The notes under the pieces: generated by a model
Databases searched by the model: none
Told to the model about the DNA's origin: nothing
The model's input: the letters and a program-made list of their open reading frames with translations, nothing else
Made by a program: the position numbers and the translations under genes
In this document: in pieces, positions 1-9,138 of the stretch
How positions within the stretch are numbered: position 1 is the stretch's first letter
Layout: every line of letters starts with the position of its first letter
NCBI RefSeq assembly: GCF_038006045.1
Contig: NZ_JBBOUK010000001.1
Coordinates: 403,001 to 467,000, forward strand
Length of the DNA: 64,000 bases
Direction: 5' to 3'
Source of the DNA: Exiguobacterium sp. FSL W8-0210
GTDB taxonomy: Bacteria > Bacillota > Bacilli > Exiguobacteriales > Exiguobacteriaceae

Positions 1-1203
1 CTGTACGCTGAATCACCGGTAGCGGCGACAGATTACTTCTATCAACTGAGTCAAGCGAGCAATTACATCCAAACGAAGCGGATCGCTAAAAATAAACGCT
101 ATCAAGCGGATACGGCTTACGGGACGATCGATGTCACGATCAACTTATCGAAGCCGGAAAAAGATCCACGTGAAATCGCGGCAGTTCGGACGGAAGCACC
201 GACGACGTCGAACTATCCGACCTGTCTGTTGTGCGTCGAAAATGTCGGCTACGCGGGTCGTGCGAATCATCCGGCCCGTGCGAATCACCGGGTTGTTCCG
301 CTGACACTGATGGAAGAATCGTGGGCACTGCAATACTCACCATACGTCTACTACAATGAACATAGCATCATCCTGTCGCAGGAACATCGTGACATGGTCA
401 TCAATCGGGATGCATTTGCAAGGCTGATTGCCTTCGTTGAGCAGTTTCCACATTACTTCGCTGGTTCGAACGCTGACCTGCCGATCGTCGGTGGATCGAT
501 CCTGACGCATGATCATTATCAGGGCGGACGCTATACGTTTGCGATGGACCAAGCAAACGCTTTAACATCCTTTACGTTCCCGGATCAGCCGACAGTCACT
601 GGGGAGACATTACACTGGCCACTGAGTGTGTTGCGTCTGAAGAGTAAAGATGCGTCGGCATTACTCAATGCTGCGACGACCGTCTATGAGACATGGTTGA
701 TGTACACGGATGAGAGTCAAGAGATCCGTTCACATACAGGCGAGACGCGACACAATACCGTGACGCCGATCGCTCGTCAACGCGACGGACAATTCGAGCT
801 CGATCTCGTCTTGCGGAATAACCGGACGTCAGCAGAACATCCGGACGGTATTTTTCATACACATGCCGATATTCATCACATCAAACGGGAAAATATCGGT
901 TTGATCGAGGTGATGGGACTGGCAGTCTTACCGGCACGTTTGCTCCAAGAATTGCAACAGGTCGAACAGTTCATCACAGGCGAAGTCGACGAAGTAGCAG
1001 CCGCTCATGCTGACTGGGCACAGGAACTAAAACAAGCGTATGTCGGACAACATGTCACGACATACGTCGAGCAAGCAGTTGCTGCAAAATTCGTACGTGG
1101 TCTTGAGGACTGTGGTGTCTTTAAACAGACAGAGGAAGGTCAGGCGGCGTTCGGGCGATTCGTTCAACTCGTGACGCGCCAACCAGTGGAGGAACAACGA
1201 TGA
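1..1203 (+). CDS. galT: UDP-glucose--hexose-1-phosphate uridylyltransferase, 5'-truncated by window edge
   Basis: Swaps UMP between UDP-glucose and galactose-1-phosphate in the cytoplasmic Leloir pathway. The frame is open from base 1, so the gene starts outside the window; 400 residues remain of a family usually close to 490 to 500. The length, the CLLC pair at about residues 73-76 and the TCLLCVEN and GGSILTHDHYQGG stretches fit the Firmicutes-type (class II) GalT rather than the shorter E. coli type. The last codons overlap galM in an ATGA arrangement, so the two are co-transcribed and translationally coupled. A galK/galE gene would be expected upstream, outside the window. Function call is firm; the missing N-terminus cannot be judged. 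Confidence 0.93.
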   Translation: MYAESPVAATDYFYQLSQASNYIQTKRIAKNKRYQADTAYGTIDVTINLSKPEKDPREIAAVRTEAPTTSNYPTCLLCVENVGYAGRANHPARANHRVVPLTLMEESWALQYSPYVYYNEHSIILSQEHRDMVINRDAFARLIAFVEQFPHYFAGSNADLPIVGGSILTHDHYQGGRYTFAMDQANALTSFTFPDQPTVTGETLHWPLSVLRLKSKDASALLNAATTVYETWLMYTDESQEIRSHTGETRHNTVTPIARQRDGQFELDLVLRNNRTSAEHPDGIFHTHADIHHIKRENIGLIEVMGLAVLPARLLQELQQVEQFITGEVDEVAAAHADWAQELKQAYVGQHVTTYVEQAVAAKFVRGLEDCGVFKQTEEGQAAFGRFVQLVTRQPVEEQR

Positions 1204-2204
1204 CACGACTACTTGAGAAAGAGTTGATTCGACATACATTACGTCAGGAAGGTATCGAAGTGACACTCTGGAACTATGGCGGCATTATCCAGGACATCCG
1301 GACGATTGATCGGGATGGTCATTTGGAAAGCGTCGTCTTAGGTCTAGAGACGGTGAAAGACTATCAACAACACTCGCCGTACTTCGGGGCAATCGTCGGA
1401 CGCGTCGCTGGTCGAATCGGGCAGGCACGTTTCGAAGTAGAGGGAAAAGTCTATCCGCTCGTCGCAAATGACGGGGCGAATCATCTGCATGGTGGAATTC
1501 ACGGATTTGATCAAGCGTGGTTTGATGTCATCGAAGCGACGGATACATTATTCCATTTGCGCTTAAAAAGTCCAAACGGAGAAGAAGGTTATCCGGGAAC
1601 AGTTACACTCGATGTGTTTTATCGACTAAAAGATACGACATTGACACTTGAGATGTCGGCGGTGACGGATCAGACGACACCACTCAATCTGACGAATCAT
1701 ACGTACTTCAACTTATCGGGAAATGCGAAGCGGGATGTGTTAGATCATGTCTTGACGTTACCAAGCGACTGCTACTTACCGGTCCAGCCAGACGGCTTAC
1801 CGACAGGGGAACAACGGGTCGTCTCCGGAACCCCGTTCGATTTCCGGAACGGTCAGTCGATTCGTGACGGGATTACGCTTGAGCATCCCGAGACGATTGC
1901 TGTTGGAAACGGCTATGATCATCCCTTCGTATTACGGGATGACACACTTCGACTTGAAGATCCGGTGTCCGGTCGTTTCGTCGACGTGACAACGAATCAG
2001 CCGACGGTCGTGCTCTATACGGGAACGCAACTGCTGACCGATTATACAGTTCATGGTGTTCCTGCTCGACCGTCGCTCGGTTTATGTCTTGAAGCACAAG
2101 TGCATCCAAATGCAATCCATGAATCTGATTTTCCATCAATCCTGTTATCACCTGGTGAGACCTACCACTGGAAAACAGCTTATCATTTTAGTGTAGTATC
2201 TTGA
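1200..2204 (+). CDS. galM: Aldose 1-epimerase (mutarotase)
   Basis: Interconverts alpha and beta anomers of galactose or glucose so that galactokinase receives the right anomer. The 334-residue product has the family landmarks in order: NHLHGG near residue 95, NHTYFNLSG near residue 171, and a Glu-containing LEAQ stretch near residue 300 (base catalyst in the family). It starts inside the galT stop codon (ATGA), showing an operon with galT, and ends directly before a strong hairpin. Length is normal for the family. A general sugar epimerase role is the only real alternative. Confidence 0.93.
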   Translation: MTRLLEKELIRHTLRQEGIEVTLWNYGGIIQDIRTIDRDGHLESVVLGLETVKDYQQHSPYFGAIVGRVAGRIGQARFEVEGKVYPLVANDGANHLHGGIHGFDQAWFDVIEATDTLFHLRLKSPNGEEGYPGTVTLDVFYRLKDTTLTLEMSAVTDQTTPLNLTNHTYFNLSGNAKRDVLDHVLTLPSDCYLPVQPDGLPTGEQRVVSGTPFDFRNGQSIRDGITLEHPETIAVGNGYDHPFVLRDDTLRLEDPVSGRFVDVTTNQPTVVLYTGTQLLTDYTVHGVPARPSLGLCLEAQVHPNAIHESDFPSILLSPGETYHWKTAYHFSVVS

Positions 2205-2253
2205 AATAAGCCCCGCTTCCCGTGTCCAATTGGACAGGGAAGCGGGGCTTATT
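2205..2253 (+). terminator. Bidirectional terminator between galM and ogt
   Basis: A long inverted repeat (arms AAATAAGCCCCGCTTCCC and its complement, with a small interior TCCAATTGGA) begins two bases after the galM stop and ends in TTATTT. The opposite strand also has AAATAAG, so it may serve the converging ogt gene as well. Confidence 0.85.
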
Positions 2254-2284
2254 TGTGGTAGAACAGGGAAGGAAAAGTCTCAAT

Positions 2285-2785
2285 TCACAGACGTTGCTCG
2301 AGCGCGAGTAGCGTCCGCTTCATATTTAGTCCGCCATGATAGCCAAGCAAATCGCCTTTTTTGCCGATAATCCGGTGACACGGGATCGCAAGCAGTAATC
2401 GATTTTTGCCGATTGCCGTGCCAATCGCGCGAGTAGCGTTCGGTCGGAAAAGACGTTCCGCGATATCGGAGTAGGTGGCGGTTTGACCGTACGGTACCGC
2501 ACGTAGAGCATGCCAGACTTCAAGTTGAAACGGAGTACCGACTGGTGCGATCGGAAAGGAGAGTGTCGTCGACTGCTGATTCAAGTAGGCCAGCAGTTGC
2601 TCCGTATATGGAGCAAGCGCGGTGTCAGAAGCAATCCGATCGGCTCGGGGGAAGTGTTTCCGCGACCAGTCGTCGAATAACTCCTCCGGTTCATCCCAAG
2701 CGCCAACATAACAGAGACCATCTGCTGTAGCAGCGACCGGAAACGTATGCGTATTCCAGTGCAAACGAGTGAAGTACAGTTCCAT
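2285..2785 (-). CDS. ogt: Methylated-DNA--protein-cysteine methyltransferase
   Basis: Suicide DNA-repair protein that moves the alkyl group from O6-methylguanine (or O4-methylthymine) to its own cysteine. The 166-residue protein has an N-terminal methyltransferase-like half and the C-terminal DNA-binding half with the active-site IPCHRIIG motif at about residues 134-141 and the preceding NRLLLAIP helix. It lacks an Ada-type N-terminal zinc/AraC module, so it is the Ogt/MGMT type. The start has an AAAGGA ribosome site eight to nine bases upstream. It converges on galM and stands alone, with the lpdA terminator just upstream. Confidence 0.93.
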   Translation of the reverse strand: MELYFTRLHWNTHTFPVAATADGLCYVGAWDEPEELFDDWSRKHFPRADRIASDTALAPYTEQLLAYLNQQSTTLSFPIAPVGTPFQLEVWHALRAVPYGQTATYSDIAERLFRPNATRAIGTAIGKNRLLLAIPCHRIIGKKGDLLGYHGGLNMKRTLLALEQRL

Positions 2786-2820
2786 GACATGTTTTCCTTT
2801 CTACACGAAATGAAGTGATG

Positions 2821-2865
2821 AATCCAAAAGAGGTGCTTCTGACGCAGAGGCACCTCTTTTGGATT
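2821..2865 (-). terminator. Terminator of the bkd operon
   Basis: Near-perfect hairpin with arms AATCCAAAAGAGGTGC and complement around an 11-base loop, overlapping the lpdA stop codon region. It closes the long minus-strand operon. Confidence 0.8.
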
Positions 2866-4261
2866 ACGCGCGCGAACCGACTTGTTGCCGCGGTGGAAGA
2901 TGGATTGATTGACCAAATAAGGCTTCCATCGATTCCGTCAAGGCTTCGCCCCGACTCGGATGGGCCATGACAGGGAAGAGAAGATCCTCCCGTTTTGCTG
3001 TCAGTTCCAGCGCTTGGGTGAATTGTCCGACGAGACGATGGGCATCGTCCCCAATCATGTGAATACCAAGGATCAGTGATGTTTGCTCGTCAGCAATGAC
3101 CTTGACGAACCCACTGCCACCTTCAATCGTCGTCGCTCCGTTTGCATTCAGCGGGAACTGTCCGCTCTGAACAGCATGTCCAGCTTCGACTGCTTCTTGT
3201 TCCGTCATCCCGACCGAAGCGATCGGTGGGAAGGTCCGTAGAACCGTCGGATAATACGGTGTCGTTGAATCGACGTCTTGACCAGCCAAGTGAGCTGCCG
3301 TTCGCTTCGCTTCATGAATCGCACGGATGGCGAGCTGTGGACCTGGTGTGACATCACCAATTGCGTAAATATGCGGTTGATTCGTTCGTCCAGTTGCGTC
3401 AACTGGAATCGTCCCGTCTTCTGCAAGCGTCACACCAATCCGTTCGAGACCGAGTGTCAAACTGTTCGGGATCCGGGAAAGAGACTGGAACAGATAGGCA
3501 CCCTGATAGGCGACTTCTTCTCCGTTTTTCATGATGGTGACGGTCGCGTCCGATGAAGCCTCGATACGTGTCACGACATCCGACACGAGACGGATTTTTT
3601 GTTTTTTGAATGTCCGCTTCAGTTCCTTTTCAAGGCTTGGCTCGAGTGACAATTGATCCGCGAACAACGTCACCTCTGTCCCAAGTGCATGAAAACAGGC
3701 GGCCGCTTCGAGTGCTAGCGTGTCAGATCCAATGATCAATAAGCTCTCTGGTAGTTGCTCGAGTTGATAAAGCTGTTCGGCATTCAAGCGGCACGATTCC
3801 TCGTGCTGGATGCTGTGACTGCCGGTCGCAATGATGACGTCCTGGAACCGGTACGTATCAAACTGATGTCCCGACTCGACGCCGATCCGGTCCTCTGACA
3901 GGAAGGAGGCTGCACCAGAGATATGCTCAATCTGATTCGCCTGACAGAGGGCGACCACGCCTTGACGTAATTGTTGCACGACACGATTCCGGTAAGCATT
4001 CAGTTTGCTGAAATCATGGACAGCAGGGGCGGTGAATCCAAGGTCTTCAAGGTGCGGCAAGCGTAACATCTCTTCTGCTGCATGTGCATAGACCTTGGAC
4101 GGGATACAGCCTCTGTTCAAACACAGTCCACCGAGTTCAGCTTGTTCAATCAATGTAACGTTTCGACCGCCTTGTGCTGCGCGAATCGCTGCCGTATAAC
4201 CTGCGGGACCTCCACCGATGATCAGGAGATCCCGTTCTTGTGTAAGTTCGCCAACAACCAT
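2864..4261 (-). CDS. lpdA: Dihydrolipoyl dehydrogenase (E3)
   Basis: FAD enzyme that re-oxidises the dihydrolipoyl group of the E2 subunit with NAD+. Visible are the N-terminal FAD-binding GGGPAGY motif (about residues 16-22), the redox disulfide GGLCLNRGCIPSK (about residues 44-56), a second Rossmann region near residues 175-200, and the C-terminal dimerisation part with the HPSRGEAL stretch (the His that accepts protons). 465 residues is normal. It is the last gene of the operon: its ATG lies one base from the E2 stop codon. The context assigns it to the branched-chain 2-oxo-acid complex, although it could also be shared with other complexes. Confidence 0.93.
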   Translation of the reverse strand: MVVGELTQERDLLIIGGGPAGYTAAIRAAQGGRNVTLIEQAELGGLCLNRGCIPSKVYAHAAEEMLRLPHLEDLGFTAPAVHDFSKLNAYRNRVVQQLRQGVVALCQANQIEHISGAASFLSEDRIGVESGHQFDTYRFQDVIIATGSHSIQHEESCRLNAEQLYQLEQLPESLLIIGSDTLALEAAACFHALGTEVTLFADQLSLEPSLEKELKRTFKKQKIRLVSDVVTRIEASSDATVTIMKNGEEVAYQGAYLFQSLSRIPNSLTLGLERIGVTLAEDGTIPVDATGRTNQPHIYAIGDVTPGPQLAIRAIHEAKRTAAHLAGQDVDSTTPYYPTVLRTFPPIASVGMTEQEAVEAGHAVQSGQFPLNANGATTIEGGSGFVKVIADEQTSLILGIHMIGDDAHRLVGQFTQALELTAKREDLLFPVMAHPSRGEALTESMEALFGQSIHLPPRQQVGSRA

Positions 4262-4262
4262 G

Positions 4263-5480
4263 TTAGATCAACTCCAAAAGTAGGGTAGTCGGATGTTCAA
4301 TCAGTGACACGAATCGGTTCGTAAAGGCAACAGCCGTTGCCCCGTCTGCGACACGATGATCGAACGACATCGACAAATTCATCATCGAGCGAACGACGAT
4401 TTGATCATTCTCATCGACACAGGCTCGTTTTTTCGTCTTATGGAAGGCAATCAGTGCTGTCTCCGGATAGTTGATGATCGGTGTTGCTCCCGTACTACCG
4501 AGTGGACCGACATTACTCATCGTAAAAGTGCTTGGTTTTAAGTCCGCTGCGCGCAAGGCACCGTTTTGAGCACGTTGTTGCAACGCGACCAATTGTTCAT
4601 GCAGTTCCGTCAGTGAGAGCTGATCGGCATGACGGATGACCGGAACCATCAACCCGTCCGGTGTTTCGGTTGCCATGCCAAAGTGGAAATCCTGCTCTAA
4701 TCGAATACATGCATTTGCTTCATCGAGTTTGGCATGAAAGACAGGATACTCTTTTAAGGCAACAATCAAGGCTTTAATGAAGAAGGCGTTGACGTTGATG
4801 TTTCGTCCAGCTGCTTTCCATTCGGCACGTAGTGCAAGCAAACGCGTCATGTCGACTTCCTCGAAGTGAGTGACATGGGGAATCGTGTACAGCGACTGGG
4901 TCATTTTTTTCGCGATTTGCTTGCGAATGCCGCGGAACGGAATCGTTTCCGGTGAGGTCTCTTGGTACGTGACCTCTTCAATGATCGGCGAAGCTGTCTC
5001 TTGTGGAGCAGTAGCAGTCTGGACGAAGCGAAGCACATCGTCCTCCGAGACGCGACCTGATGGATCGGAAGCCGTGACAGTTTCGATATCAATCCCGTGA
5101 TCACGAGCGATTTTTCGTGTATATGGTGTCGCAAGGACCCGTTTTGCTGGAGAAACTTGAACAGGTGGGGCGGTGACAGCAACCGATGCTGGTTCAGGAG
5201 CGGGCGACGCTTCAGGTGTTACCGCGACTGGCATGTCGGAAGCGTTACTTGCTTCGATGTGCAATAACGTCGTACCGACTTGCACCGTCTGACCGACCGG
5301 GATGATGATTTCCTTGACGATTCCGGAGACGGGAGCCGGTAGTTCGGCGACCATCTTATCGGTCGCGACCTCGACGACCGGTTGATCCGTCGTGACATGG
5401 TCTCCGACTTGAACGAGATAATGGGCGATTTCACCTTCTGTCATTCCTTCACCGACATCATGCAATTTAACTTCGATCAT
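4263..5480 (-). CDS. bkdB: Branched-chain 2-oxo-acid dehydrogenase E2 (dihydrolipoyl acyltransferase)
   Basis: Core of the complex: carries the acyl group on a lipoyl-lysine and passes it to CoA. Domains in order: lipoyl domain (residues 1-75, lipoylated Lys in the TDKM motif near residue 43), an Ala/Pro linker, a peripheral subunit-binding domain (TPYTRKIARDHG, near residues 116-127), and the catalytic domain ending with SFDHRVADG, which holds the catalytic His. The frame continues upstream, but the start was placed at 5480 because AAGGAG lies eight bases before that ATG and the lipoyl domain begins right there. It gives 405 residues. The neighbours E1 alpha, E1 beta, E3 and leucine dehydrogenase point to branched-chain substrates rather than pyruvate. 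Confidence 0.92.
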   Translation of the reverse strand: MIEVKLHDVGEGMTEGEIAHYLVQVGDHVTTDQPVVEVATDKMVAELPAPVSGIVKEIIIPVGQTVQVGTTLLHIEASNASDMPVAVTPEASPAPEPASVAVTAPPVQVSPAKRVLATPYTRKIARDHGIDIETVTASDPSGRVSEDDVLRFVQTATAPQETASPIIEEVTYQETSPETIPFRGIRKQIAKKMTQSLYTIPHVTHFEEVDMTRLLALRAEWKAAGRNINVNAFFIKALIVALKEYPVFHAKLDEANACIRLEQDFHFGMATETPDGLMVPVIRHADQLSLTELHEQLVALQQRAQNGALRAADLKPSTFTMSNVGPLGSTGATPIINYPETALIAFHKTKKRACVDENDQIVVRSMMNLSMSFDHRVADGATAVAFTNRFVSLIEHPTTLLLELI

Positions 5481-5493
5481 GGCATTCAGCTCC

Positions 5494-6492
5494 TTAAAAC
5501 TCGACCGTACGCTGAATCGTCGCAAGGACACGTTCTGGCGTCGGAATGTAATGGTCTTCGAGGGCGAACAGCGGGACCGGAACATCAAAACCGGTCACGC
5601 GGGCAATTGGTGCCCGTAAATAAAGAAACGCCGTATCGTTGATCAACGTGACGAGATCATTCCCGAGACCACCCATTGCTGCGGCTTCATGGACGATGAC
5701 GGCACGACCCGTCTTTTGAACGGAAGCAGCGATCGTTTCCCGATCGAGCGGATAGAGTGTTCGTAAGTCGAGGACTTCGCAAGAAATCCCGCGTTCTTGA
5801 GCAGCCGTTGCTGCCTTTTGGGCTATTTGAACCATTGCTCCCCAGGCGATCAACGTCACGTCCGTCCCTTCGCTGACGCAGCGCGCTTTTCCGATTTCAA
5901 CGGTATACGATTCGCTCGGTACGACTTCTTTGAATGAGCGGTAACTGCGCATCGACTCAAGGAACAACACGGGATCTGGATCTTCAATCGCAGCAATCAA
6001 TAACCCTTTTGCATCGTATGGCGTCGCCGGGCAGACGACCTTGAGACCAGGCATCGATGTAAAGAGCGCTTCTGTGCTGTCGGAATGGATTTCCGGGGCC
6101 CGGATGCCGGCACCATAAGGCGCACGGATGACCATCGGCACACTGTACCGTCCCATCGTTCGCATCCGGATCCGGGAGACGTGCGTCATGATTTGTTCAT
6201 AGGCAGGGTAGATGAAGCCGAGAAATTGAATCTCGACGATCGGTTTAAAGCCATTGATGGCAAGACCGATCGACGTACCGACGATGCCGGCTTCACTGAG
6301 CGGTGTATCGACGATCCGGTCTTCCCCGAACTCTTCTTGTAAGCCGTCCGTCGCTCGGAAGACACCACCGTTTTTTCCGACGTCTTCTCCAAGAACGAGG
6401 GTTGTCTCATCCTCCGACAATTTTGTCCGCAGGGCATCCGTGACAGCTTGAACGAGTGTCATCTCTGTTTGACGATTGATTGGTGTTGCCAT
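5494..6492 (-). CDS. bkdAB: Branched-chain 2-oxo-acid dehydrogenase E1, beta subunit
   Basis: Second half of the thiamine-diphosphate-dependent decarboxylase E1. The 332-residue protein begins with TLVQAVTDALRTKL and has the LGEDVGKNGGVFRAT motif (about residues 34-48) and the C-terminal transketolase domain with VIVHEAAAMGG. It starts one base after the alpha-subunit stop, so the pair is translationally coupled, as is usual for the heterotetramer. By sequence alone it could be a pyruvate E1 beta; the operon context (leucine dehydrogenase first) favours branched-chain oxo-acids. Confidence 0.9.
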   Translation of the reverse strand: MATPINRQTEMTLVQAVTDALRTKLSEDETTLVLGEDVGKNGGVFRATDGLQEEFGEDRIVDTPLSEAGIVGTSIGLAINGFKPIVEIQFLGFIYPAYEQIMTHVSRIRMRTMGRYSVPMVIRAPYGAGIRAPEIHSDSTEALFTSMPGLKVVCPATPYDAKGLLIAAIEDPDPVLFLESMRSYRSFKEVVPSESYTVEIGKARCVSEGTDVTLIAWGAMVQIAQKAATAAQERGISCEVLDLRTLYPLDRETIAASVQKTGRAVIVHEAAAMGGLGNDLVTLINDTAFLYLRAPIARVTGFDVPVPLFALEDHYIPTPERVLATIQRTVEF

Positions 6493-6493
6493 C

Positions 6494-7543
6494 TCATTTC
6501 CCCCTTGCTAGCAGATACGCTTCTTTTTGTTGCTGGACATCAACCGGTAAGGTCGCGTACGTATGGTCGAACAGATCATTGACGTCTGGTGCCTTGAATT
6601 GCTCCATCGCAGTTACTGCCGCTTCGACTTCTGCCTGGTGCCGTTCCTGCAGCTGTTGCATCCAGGTTTCGTCAAAGTAGCCTTGATGTTGTAAGAACTG
6701 TTCAAGTCGATCGAGCGGATCGACCCGGTCACGCGAGCGGGCTTGATCACGGTATTTCGTTGGATCGTCTGCTGTCGTATGCGCACCAAATCGCCATGTG
6801 ACGGCTTCAATCAATGTTGGTCCACCGCCAGAACGGGCACGCGCAACGGCTGCTTGCATCGTGAAATAGACGGCAAATGCATCGTTCCCATCGATTCGGA
6901 CGCTTGGCATCCCGTAGGCGATCGCTTTTTGTGCGATCGTTTCGGAATGCATCTGTTTTTCGATCGGAACAGAAATCGCGAATTGATTGTTTTGGTTGAA
7001 CAGAATGACTGGTGCTTGGAAGACACTCGCGAAGTTCATCCCTTCGTGGAAGTCGCCTTCAGACGTCGCCCCGTCACCAAAGTAGGCGACCGCGACGTTC
7101 GTCGTACCTTTTCGTTTTTCCGCCCACGCGGCGCCGACGGCATGCGGAATTTGCGTCGCAATCGGAACGGCAGGAGGGAAGATGTGTTTCTCAGACGGCA
7201 CGCAACCTTCGACACGACCGTTCCAGTAGAGAAGGGTCCGCACCATGTCGGCACCGAACGTCAACGTCGCACCGTGATCTCGGTACGTCGGGAATAACCA
7301 GTCCTGCTCTGACAACGCCAGTGCACTACCGACTTGCGCTGCCTCTTGTCCTTCGAACGGTGCATAAGTGCCGAGGCGCCCTTGGCGTTGTAAGTTGATC
7401 GCCTTCCGGTCGAACGTCCGGATCCGATGCATCTGTTCATATAGGGTGAGGGCGAGCTCTTTCGTCAGATCGTGTTCTTTTGAGGCGTCGATGATACGAC
7501 CTTCTTCATCGATGATGCGTTGAATCGGAAAATGTTGCTCCAT
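6494..7543 (-). CDS. bkdAA: Branched-chain 2-oxo-acid dehydrogenase E1, alpha subunit
   Basis: Catalytic thiamine-diphosphate subunit that decarboxylates the oxo-acid and acylates E2. The family TPP motif is present as GDGATSEGDFHE followed by N-x-N-N-Q (FNQNNQFAIS), and the phosphorylation-loop region reads RFGAHTTADDPTKYR. The frame extends to 7717, but the ATG at 7543 has GAAGGAGGGA just upstream and gives a 349-residue protein of normal length; the longer version has only low-complexity sequence in front. Position between leucine dehydrogenase and E1 beta supports the branched-chain assignment over pyruvate. Confidence 0.9.
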   Translation of the reverse strand: MEQHFPIQRIIDEEGRIIDASKEHDLTKELALTLYEQMHRIRTFDRKAINLQRQGRLGTYAPFEGQEAAQVGSALALSEQDWLFPTYRDHGATLTFGADMVRTLLYWNGRVEGCVPSEKHIFPPAVPIATQIPHAVGAAWAEKRKGTTNVAVAYFGDGATSEGDFHEGMNFASVFQAPVILFNQNNQFAISVPIEKQMHSETIAQKAIAYGMPSVRIDGNDAFAVYFTMQAAVARARSGGGPTLIEAVTWRFGAHTTADDPTKYRDQARSRDRVDPLDRLEQFLQHQGYFDETWMQQLQERHQAEVEAAVTAMEQFKAPDVNDLFDHTYATLPVDVQQQKEAYLLARGK

Positions 7544-7556
7544 GTCAGTCCCTCCT

Positions 7557-8699
7557 TCAGTGGTTACGGATATCCCATTTTGGTTTTGTCGTATTCGTGA
7601 AGATGTTGTTGTGTTTTGCCCGGATCTGCATCCGTTTTTCACACATCCGGTTCGCGGCTTCGACCGTCGTGATGTTTTCTGCTTGCGACTCCTTGAAGAC
7701 TTCGAGCACGGCGTCATAGATGTGACGCGTCTTCAGGAGAACCCGTTCGTGATTTGCTCCGTACAGTTCGTCAGCGACTTGGATCAATCCACCACCGTTG
7801 ACGATATAGTCTGGTGCATACAAGATGCCGCGATCCATCAAGACGTGCGCGAGCTGTTCATCTGCAAGCTGATTGTTCGCCGAACCGCAGATGGCTTTGC
7901 ACGGTAAGAGGACGATATTTTGGGCGTGAATGACACCGCCATATGCACATGGAACGAAGACATCAGCATCCGTCAGATGAATTTCGTGAGGTGAGACGAC
8001 GCGAACTGTGCCAGGTGCCATTTCGGCTTGGGTCACGATTGCTGCGAGCGCGGCTTCATTGACGTCTGAAACATAAATCGTCGCACCGGCGAGTAACAGT
8101 TGTTCGGCGACTTTGAAGCCGACCTTTCCAAGTCCTTGAATCGCATAAGTCGCGCGACTTAAGTCGTCCGAACCGAATAACGTCTCGATCGTCGCCCGCA
8201 GTCCATAGACGACACCTTCAGCCGTCGGGATCGATGAATCCCCGCTTCCGCCAAAGGCTTCCGGAATGCCGACGATGCGTGACGTCTCCCGGCTAGCATG
8301 AACGAAGTCATCCATCGTCGTGCCCATGTCGGTTCCCGTGTAGAAGCGACCACCGAGTGAATCGACGAAGCGACCGAAGGCGCGAAAAAGCTCTGGTGAT
8401 TTATCTGTTGCCGGATTGCCGATGATGACGGCTTTACCACCACCAAAATCAACATCAGCGGCAGCGCATTTATACGTCATGCCACGTGACAGGCGGAGGA
8501 CATCGTCAAGTGCTTCATCGACAGAAGCGTAAGGCGCCATGCGGCAACCACCGAGAGCGGGACCGAGCGTCGTATCGTGGATGGCGATGATTGCTTGTAA
8601 CCCTGAGACAGGGTCGTTGCAAAAGACGACTTGCTCGTGACCCGCGATTTTTTCCATGATCGAGAGCGTTGGATTCGTAGATGGGTTTAACATGTTCAT
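7557..8699 (-). CDS. bcd: Leucine (branched-chain amino acid) dehydrogenase
   Basis: NAD-dependent oxidative deamination of leucine, valine and isoleucine to their 2-oxo-acids, the substrates of the E1/E2/E3 complex encoded next. The 380-residue protein has the family signature [10 protein letters not shown] near residues 43-52, the catalytic-lysine region [19 protein letters not shown], and the Rossmann GLGKVG motif in the second domain. The start at 8699 is fixed by GAGGAGGAC six bases upstream. Its C-terminus (ending KPKWDIRNH) is longer than I expect for a 364-residue Bacillus-type enzyme. A phenylalanine dehydrogenase is a close relative, but the operon favours leucine. Confidence 0.92.
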   Translation of the reverse strand: MNMLNPSTNPTLSIMEKIAGHEQVVFCNDPVSGLQAIIAIHDTTLGPALGGCRMAPYASVDEALDDVLRLSRGMTYKCAAADVDFGGGKAVIIGNPATDKSPELFRAFGRFVDSLGGRFYTGTDMGTTMDDFVHASRETSRIVGIPEAFGGSGDSSIPTAEGVVYGLRATIETLFGSDDLSRATYAIQGLGKVGFKVAEQLLLAGATIYVSDVNEAALAAIVTQAEMAPGTVRVVSPHEIHLTDADVFVPCAYGGVIHAQNIVLLPCKAICGSANNQLADEQLAHVLMDRGILYAPDYIVNGGGLIQVADELYGANHERVLLKTRHIYDAVLEVFKESQAENITTVEAANRMCEKRMQIRAKHNNIFTNTTKPKWDIRNH

Positions 8700-8725
8700 A
8701 GTAGAGTCCTCCTCTATCAAATATA

Positions 8726-8740
8726 AGTAAGCGCTTTCAT
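8726..8740 (-). promoter_or_regulatory. cre-like catabolite-repression site
   Basis: On the minus strand the bases read TGAAAGCGCTTACT, with the central AAGCGCTT palindrome. This differs from the CcpA cre consensus mainly in its last base. It overlaps the thioesterase stop codon and sits about 30 bases before the leucine dehydrogenase start, where a bound CcpA could act as a roadblock inside the operon. Only the motif match is seen. Confidence 0.5.
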
Positions 8741-9138
8741 TTTGTTGGAGCATTGACTTGCAATTTTTCTTGAATCCGGCTTTTTTCTAAAATGAATTGT
8801 GTTACTTCTCCTGTTCCAATGACCGCTTGTCCGTCTCGGACTTCGATGTCAGCGTCAACGCGACGTGCTGTGACGCGTGTTACTGTAGCGGTCACGATCA
8901 ATCGTGCGCCTTCAGCTGCCATGCCAACATGCTTCAACGAAACCGCACCCCCGACACCTTCTTCGTCTGCCTCTAAGTAAGGCAGGATAAGTTGACGTGC
9001 TGCCCATTCCATATGGTAGACCATCGAAACAGTCGAGTATGCGGGATGAACCAATTGACCTTCAAATCGTGCAAACATATCTTGCGAGACGACCGCTTGA
9101 ATCTCTGCTGTATCCCCGACAGCTAAACCTGGCTTCAT
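8737..9138 (-). CDS. Hot-dog thioesterase, fluoroacetyl-CoA-thioesterase-like
   Basis: Predicted acyl-CoA hydrolase. The 133-residue protein begins [17 protein letters not shown] and has the hot-dog helix region [31 protein letters not shown] followed by [15 protein letters not shown], which resembles the FlK-like family, where Thr, Glu and His line the active site (here E50, T/S and H72 are candidates). AAGGGGGA precedes the ATG. It is the first gene of the bkd operon, in the place where many Bacillus operons carry phosphotransbutyrylase and butyrate kinase. It may therefore release free branched acids or protect CoA pools, or clear dead-end CoA esters from the neighbouring phenylacetate pathway. 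Substrate cannot be told from sequence. Confidence 0.72.
   Translation of the reverse strand: MKPGLAVGDTAEIQAVVSQDMFARFEGQLVHPAYSTVSMVYHMEWAARQLILPYLEADEEGVGGAVSLKHVGMAAEGARLIVTATVTRVTARRVDADIEVRDGQAVIGTGEVTQFILEKSRIQEKLQVNAPTK

Noticed and set aside
6743-7297. 184-codon open frame on the plus strand inside the E1 alpha gene
   Set aside because: It is antisense to a clearly conserved enzyme, has no ribosome site, and its composition is that of a frame shadow. The same holds for the long frames at 29912-30565 (opposite the stress protein), 37102-37722 (opposite the ZIP gene) and 24297-24809.
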